DNA of 6,756 nt from Spirochaetaceae bacterium (GTDB taxonomy: Bacteria > Spirochaetota > Spirochaetia > DSM-27196 > SKKC01): contig PWGF01000502.1 in the NCBI GenBank assembly GCA_003554375.1, positions 1 to 6,756 on the forward strand. Direction: 5' to 3'. Shown one piece after another: positions 4,703-6,756 of this stretch. Position 1 is the first letter of the stretch, and each line of letters opens with the position of its first letter. The translations under genes were made by a program, and so were the position numbers. The notes under the pieces were generated by a model. It searched no databases. It saw nothing but the letters and a program-made list of their open reading frames with translations, and was not told where the DNA came from.

Positions 4703-5813
4703 GGAGCTGTTTCGGGTGTGCGTCGCCGACGGCGAGTAACGGCGCGATTTCGCGTTCGATCGTCTCCGGGCGTTCGAGCAGGTAAGCAACTTGAATATAG
4801 AGGCGCTCGCCGGGCGGGCGTGTGGCGACGAAGTCGATTTCGCGGTCTGCATGCGTGCCGACCGAAACGTCGTAGCCACGGCGGCGCAGCTCGAGATACA
4901 CGAGATTCTCGAGGATTCCGCCGATGTCGCTCTCGCGATATCCGAGCAAGCCGTAGCGCAGTCCGATATCGCCAAGGTAGAACTTGTCGTTCACTTCAAG
5001 GTGGCGACGGCCGCGGATATCGAAGCGGGGAACCCTATGGAGGACATAGGCTTCGCAGAGCATCCGAAGATAGTCGAGTACCGTATCGACGGCGGTCGCG
5101 CGCCGCTGTGACTTCAGGAAGTCGGCTATCCGCTTTGCCGAGATCAGGCTGCCGATGTTGTCCATGGCAAAGCGCGCGATGGCTTCGAGCAGGGACGGGT
5201 TGCGAATCGCGTGGCGCTGGATAACATCGCGCAAGACGATGGTGTCAAAGATGTCGCGGAGTACCGGATAGGCGACTTCCGCGTCGAGTTCGCCATGAAG
5301 GAGCCCCGGCAGGCCGCCGAAGCGAAGGTAATCGCGAAAGTCGTCACGCAGCTCGTCGCGTTGACCGCGCGCCCCTCGCAATGCGCGGAACTCGGACAAG
5401 CTTAACGGATAGACGGGAATCCTTACCGTCCGCCCGGCGAGGCGGGTGGCGAGCTCCCCGCTGAGAAGCGCGGCATTGGAACCGGCTACCAGGACATCCA
5501 TGGTCTGCGACAGCGAGGCAGCAGCTCGCTCCCACTCATCGATCGTCTGTACCTCGTCGACGATAAGCGTGTCGGTGCTGTCGGAGCCGGACGCAGCCGC
5601 CACGAGGTCCGCCGCGGTACGGACGTGGTCCCAGTCAAATGACTCGCGGTCTATGTAGTGGACCCTGCGGCCACTCCGGCTGAGATCCGACGCGAGCTGC
5701 CGCAGAAACACGCTCTTACCGACCCGGCGCATACCGGTGATGACCTTGATCATCCCGTTTACCAGAAAGCGACGGATAAAGTCGTGGTAGCGCCCGCGAC
5801 GTATCTCGATCAT
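4620..5813 (-). CDS. AAA (AAA_14) / DUF4143 family ATPase
   Basis: The 397-residue protein has the full family plan and normal length. The N-terminal P-loop ATPase carries Walker A Gly-Met-Arg-Arg-Val-Gly-Lys-Ser (27-34), Walker B Leu-Ile-Val-Asp-Glu-Val-Gln (83-89) and Gly-Ser-Asn (111-113) at sensor 1. Residues about 190-290 form a winged-helix-like linker with Phe-Tyr-Leu-Gly-Asp-Ile-Gly-Leu-Arg. The C-terminal DUF4143 part has Glu302 (Leu-Glu-Asn), Glu325-Ile-Asp327-Phe-Val and Gln341-Val-Ala-Tyr, spaced like a PD-(D/E)xK nuclease fold. Cellular function is not established for this family; members are often found in accessory regions near TA genes. ATG at 5813 lies about 8 bases past a consensus TATAAT and has no Shine-Dalgarno. 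It converges on the MazF-like remnant and overlaps its tail. Confidence 0.9.
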   Translation of the reverse strand: MIEIRRGRYHDFIRRFLVNGMIKVITGMRRVGKSVFLRQLASDLSRSGRRVHYIDRESFDWDHVRTAADLVAAASGSDSTDTLIVDEVQTIDEWERAAASLSQTMDVLVAGSNAALLSGELATRLAGRTVRIPVYPLSLSEFRALRGARGQRDELRDDFRDYLRFGGLPGLLHGELDAEVAYPVLRDIFDTIVLRDVIQRHAIRNPSLLEAIARFAMDNIGSLISAKRIADFLKSQRRATAVDTVLDYLRMLCEAYVLHRVPRFDIRGRRHLEVNDKFYLGDIGLRYGLLGYRESDIGGILENLVYLELRRRGYDVSVGTHADREIDFVATRPPGERLYIQVAYLLERPETIEREIAPLLAVGDAHPKQLLTLDEHQPGDLQGITHRNIPEWLSEDA

Positions 5814-5816
5814 TTC

Positions 5817-5832
5817 TTCGATTATAATCGAA
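5817..5832 (-). promoter_or_regulatory. Proximal palindrome and -10 of the ATPase gene
   Basis: TTCGATTATAATCGAA is a perfect 16-base palindrome starting 4 bases before the ATPase ATG. Its centre contains consensus TATAAT on both strands. Read on the minus strand (5826-5821) the predicted start is at about 5814, giving a leaderless or one-base-leader message. A -35 is not evident (TTCTCA or TTTCTC at the right distance). A protein bound here would cover the -10 box. Confidence 0.65.
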
Positions 5833-5854
5833 ATAGTAGAGTTGAGAAAGGAAT

Positions 5855-5874
5855 ATTTCGATTATAATCGAAAT
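5855..5874 (-). promoter_or_regulatory. Distal copy of the ATPase palindrome
   Basis: ATTTCGATTATAATCGAAAT is a perfect 20-base palindrome whose inner 16 bases are identical to the proximal copy. The two centres are exactly 40 bases apart, near four helical turns, so two bound dimers would face the same side of the DNA. It also carries TATAAT on both strands and could direct transcription either way, but no plausible gene starts rightward from it. Confidence 0.65.
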
Positions 5875-5932
5875 CCATCCGAATCGAAGCGCCGCGGCGA
5901 CGGGGCGGGCGTACGGTCTACCATCGCCCGCT

Positions 5933-5963
5933 GCGGCGCATGGCCGACCGAAGCCTGCGCCGC
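5933..5963. repeat. GC-rich stem-loop downstream of the nucleotidyltransferase gene
   Basis: GCGGCGCA (5933-5940) and TGCGCCGC (5956-5963) form a perfect 8-base stem around a 15-base loop, with an extra GGC/GCC pairing possible inside. It lies 36 bases past the stop of the minus-strand gene ending at 5999. There is no U-run on either side, so it is not a standard intrinsic terminator. The rest of 5875-5998 holds no gene I can recognise. Confidence 0.4.
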
Positions 5964-5998
5964 CGAGCGAATGGTACTCGCTGCCGCTTCCTCACCGG

Positions 5999-6304
5999 TC
6001 ACAGATAGACTCCCGTTCGCTGCGCGGCTTCGACCACCGGCCGGGATTCGTGGTCGTGGCCGGCGGCGGTGGTAACGAGGTCGATCTTCTGCTCCCCCAA
6101 CGCCAGGTGGAGATCGGTCAGCGCTTCAACCTTGGCTCGAAACGCCTCCTCCGGCGCCAGTGATGATTCGACCAGCAGATCGATATCTCCGCCACGCCGC
6201 TCCTCGTCGACGCGCGACCCGAAGAGGCGCACGCGTGCATCGGGCCCAAAGTGGTCGGCCACTACCTTTTTGATAAGCATGACCTCGTCTTCGCTGAGCC
6301 TCAT
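5999..6304 (-). CDS. MntA-type minimal nucleotidyltransferase (orphan antitoxin)
   Basis: This 101-residue protein from ATG at 6304 has the polymerase-beta-like nucleotidyltransferase signature: Leu-Phe-Gly-Ser-Arg (27-31), then Gly-Gly-Asp-Ile-Asp-Leu-Leu (38-44) with metal ligands Asp40 and Asp42, and a third acid Asp75 in Gln-Lys-Ile-Asp-Leu-Val. The end (Arg-Pro-Val-Val-Glu-Ala-Ala-Gln-Arg-Thr-Gly-Val) is typical of full-length members of this subgroup, so the gene is complete. In MNT-HEPN systems such enzymes inactivate a HEPN ribonuclease by adding AMP units. The HEPN gene normally follows at once, but here only about 46 codons without family likeness follow before a stop. The frame is open upstream into the nitrilase remnant, giving a false 249-codon fusion starting at 6748; ATG 6304 with a nearby AGG is the better start. 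Confidence 0.85.
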   Translation of the reverse strand: MRLSEDEVMLIKKVVADHFGPDARVRLFGSRVDEERRGGDIDLLVESSLAPEEAFRAKVEALTDLHLALGEQKIDLVTTAAGHDHESRPVVEAAQRTGVYL

Positions 6305-6331
6305 AGCACCTGCCTCACGGAACTGTAGCAG

Positions 6332-6352
6332 GCTTTGCCGGCGCCGCAAAGC
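6332..6352. repeat. Inverted repeat upstream of the nucleotidyltransferase gene
   Basis: GCTTTGC (6332-6338) and GCAAAGC (6346-6352) are perfect 7-base arms around a 7-base GC-only centre, 28 bases before the nucleotidyltransferase ATG. It could be an operator or the loop of a leader hairpin. No clear promoter surrounds it. Confidence 0.35.
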
Positions 6353-6472
6353 GAGGCGCAGAGGTAGGTGTATAGCCGTCCGGCGCTCGTCGGAGGTGAC
6401 GCACAGACCGGGCGGCTCGGGCGTCGGCGTATACTGCCCGAGCTTGCCGCCAAGATCCGCTGGCGCCCGCTC

Positions 6473-6756
6473 GTTGTCGTGGGCCGGTGTCACGGCCCAA
6501 GACGAGGGCGAGAGCACAAGTCGCGCACCCATCAGCCCCAGCGCATTCCCAACCGGGTTCCCCTCCGCCCGGAGATCAGAGCAGATCGGGAGGCGCACCC
6601 GCCCGAACGGGGTCTCGACGACGTTGATCCGGTCCCCCGAGCATACAGCGCCTGCGCAAACGGAAGCTCCCGGATCTTCCGGTGCAGCAGCGCGATCTGG
6701 CCGGCGGGCGAAACAAGGATGGCGGCGTTGTACGTCCGCTCGCCACACCGTTCGGC
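6473..6756 (-). pseudogene. Frameshifted, truncated nitrilase-superfamily hydrolase
   Basis: Reading leftward from the right edge, one frame gives Arg-Thr-Tyr-Asn-Ala-Ala-Ile-Leu-Val-Ser-Pro-Ala-Gly, then His-Arg-Lys-Ile with the catalytic Lys, to Ala-Leu-Tyr-Ala-Arg-Gly. At the run of five C on the plus strand (6634-6638) the homology moves to the next frame: Asp-Arg-Ile-Asn-Val-Val-Glu-Thr-Pro-Phe-Gly-Arg-Val, then Leu-Pro-Ile-Cys-Ser-Asp-Leu with the catalytic Cys, to Ser-Ser-Trp-Ala-Val-Thr-Pro-Ala-His-Asp-Asn. One missing G in that run explains the shift, and because it is a homopolymer a sequencing error is possible. After 6473 the C-terminal third of the fold is replaced by unrelated sequence, so the gene is truncated in any case. 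Members hydrolyse nitriles or amides; substrate unknown. The N-terminus is off the window. Confidence 0.78.

Noticed and set aside
4718..5224. Plus-strand open frames opposite the ATPase, rich in Arg and Ser
   Set aside because: The composition is that of an antisense frame and the minus-strand ATPase accounts fully for the region.
5933..5963. Intrinsic terminator for the nucleotidyltransferase transcript
   Set aside because: The stem is strong but no T-run follows on either strand; it is listed only as a stem-loop.
512..6304. The cluster as an integron cassette array or a CRISPR-like array
   Set aside because: Genes lie in both orientations, no attC-like repeated sites separate the modules, and there are no regularly spaced direct repeats or an integrase.

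Overview
This is a stretch of bacterial chromosome, GC-rich by eye, almost entirely made of toxin-antitoxin (TA) genes in varied states of repair. The host cannot be named with confidence. The left-edge gene encodes a predicted lipoprotein, so the organism processes lipoproteins with a lipobox. Several genes here appear to be read from leaderless or nearly leaderless transcripts. A spirochaete or another GC-rich environmental bacterium would fit, but nothing here is diagnostic.

Layout from left to right: (1) a partial lipoprotein gene on the minus strand running off the left edge (1-283), with its own promoter; (2) a frameshifted remnant of a Phd-type antitoxin (about 512-691, plus), tail-to-tail with a broken vapC on the minus strand (776-1087) whose ribbon-helix-helix antitoxin vapB (1077-1310) is intact; (3) divergent from vapB, an intact Phd-type antitoxin (1429-1659), paralogous to the remnant at 512-691, followed by a PIN toxin that stops resembling the family after about 38 residues (from 1649); (4) tail-to-tail with that, a hipBA operon on the minus strand (hipB 2999-3247, hipA 1857-2996); HipA keeps its kinase residues but lacks about 67 residues of its N-terminal subdomain; (5) divergent from hipB, the one pair that looks complete, phd-vapC (3424-3759 and 3756-4142); (6) a ribbon-helix-helix antitoxin (4261-4509) followed by a short MazF-like remnant (4514-4702); (7) a convergent AAA/DUF4143 ATPase (4620-5813) preceded by two near-identical perfect palindromes; (8) a small nucleotidyltransferase of the MntA antitoxin type (5999-6304, minus) with no recognisable HEPN partner; (9) a frameshifted, truncated nitrilase-family pseudogene running off the right edge (6473-6756, minus).

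Two themes join these parts. First, antitoxins survive and toxins decay: five intact antitoxins or antitoxin-like genes sit next to a toxin that is broken, truncated, internally deleted or absent, and only one pair is whole. The losses fall mostly where two genes meet tail-to-tail. Second, the intact antitoxin genes of three unrelated DNA-binding families (Phd, HipB, ribbon-helix-helix) and the ATPase each have a palindrome in or beside the core promoter, just before a start codon that lacks a Shine-Dalgarno sequence. This suggests autoregulated, leaderless antitoxin transcripts. The leftover antitoxins could protect against incoming homologous TA plasmids or phages, or could simply be residues of an eroding island.
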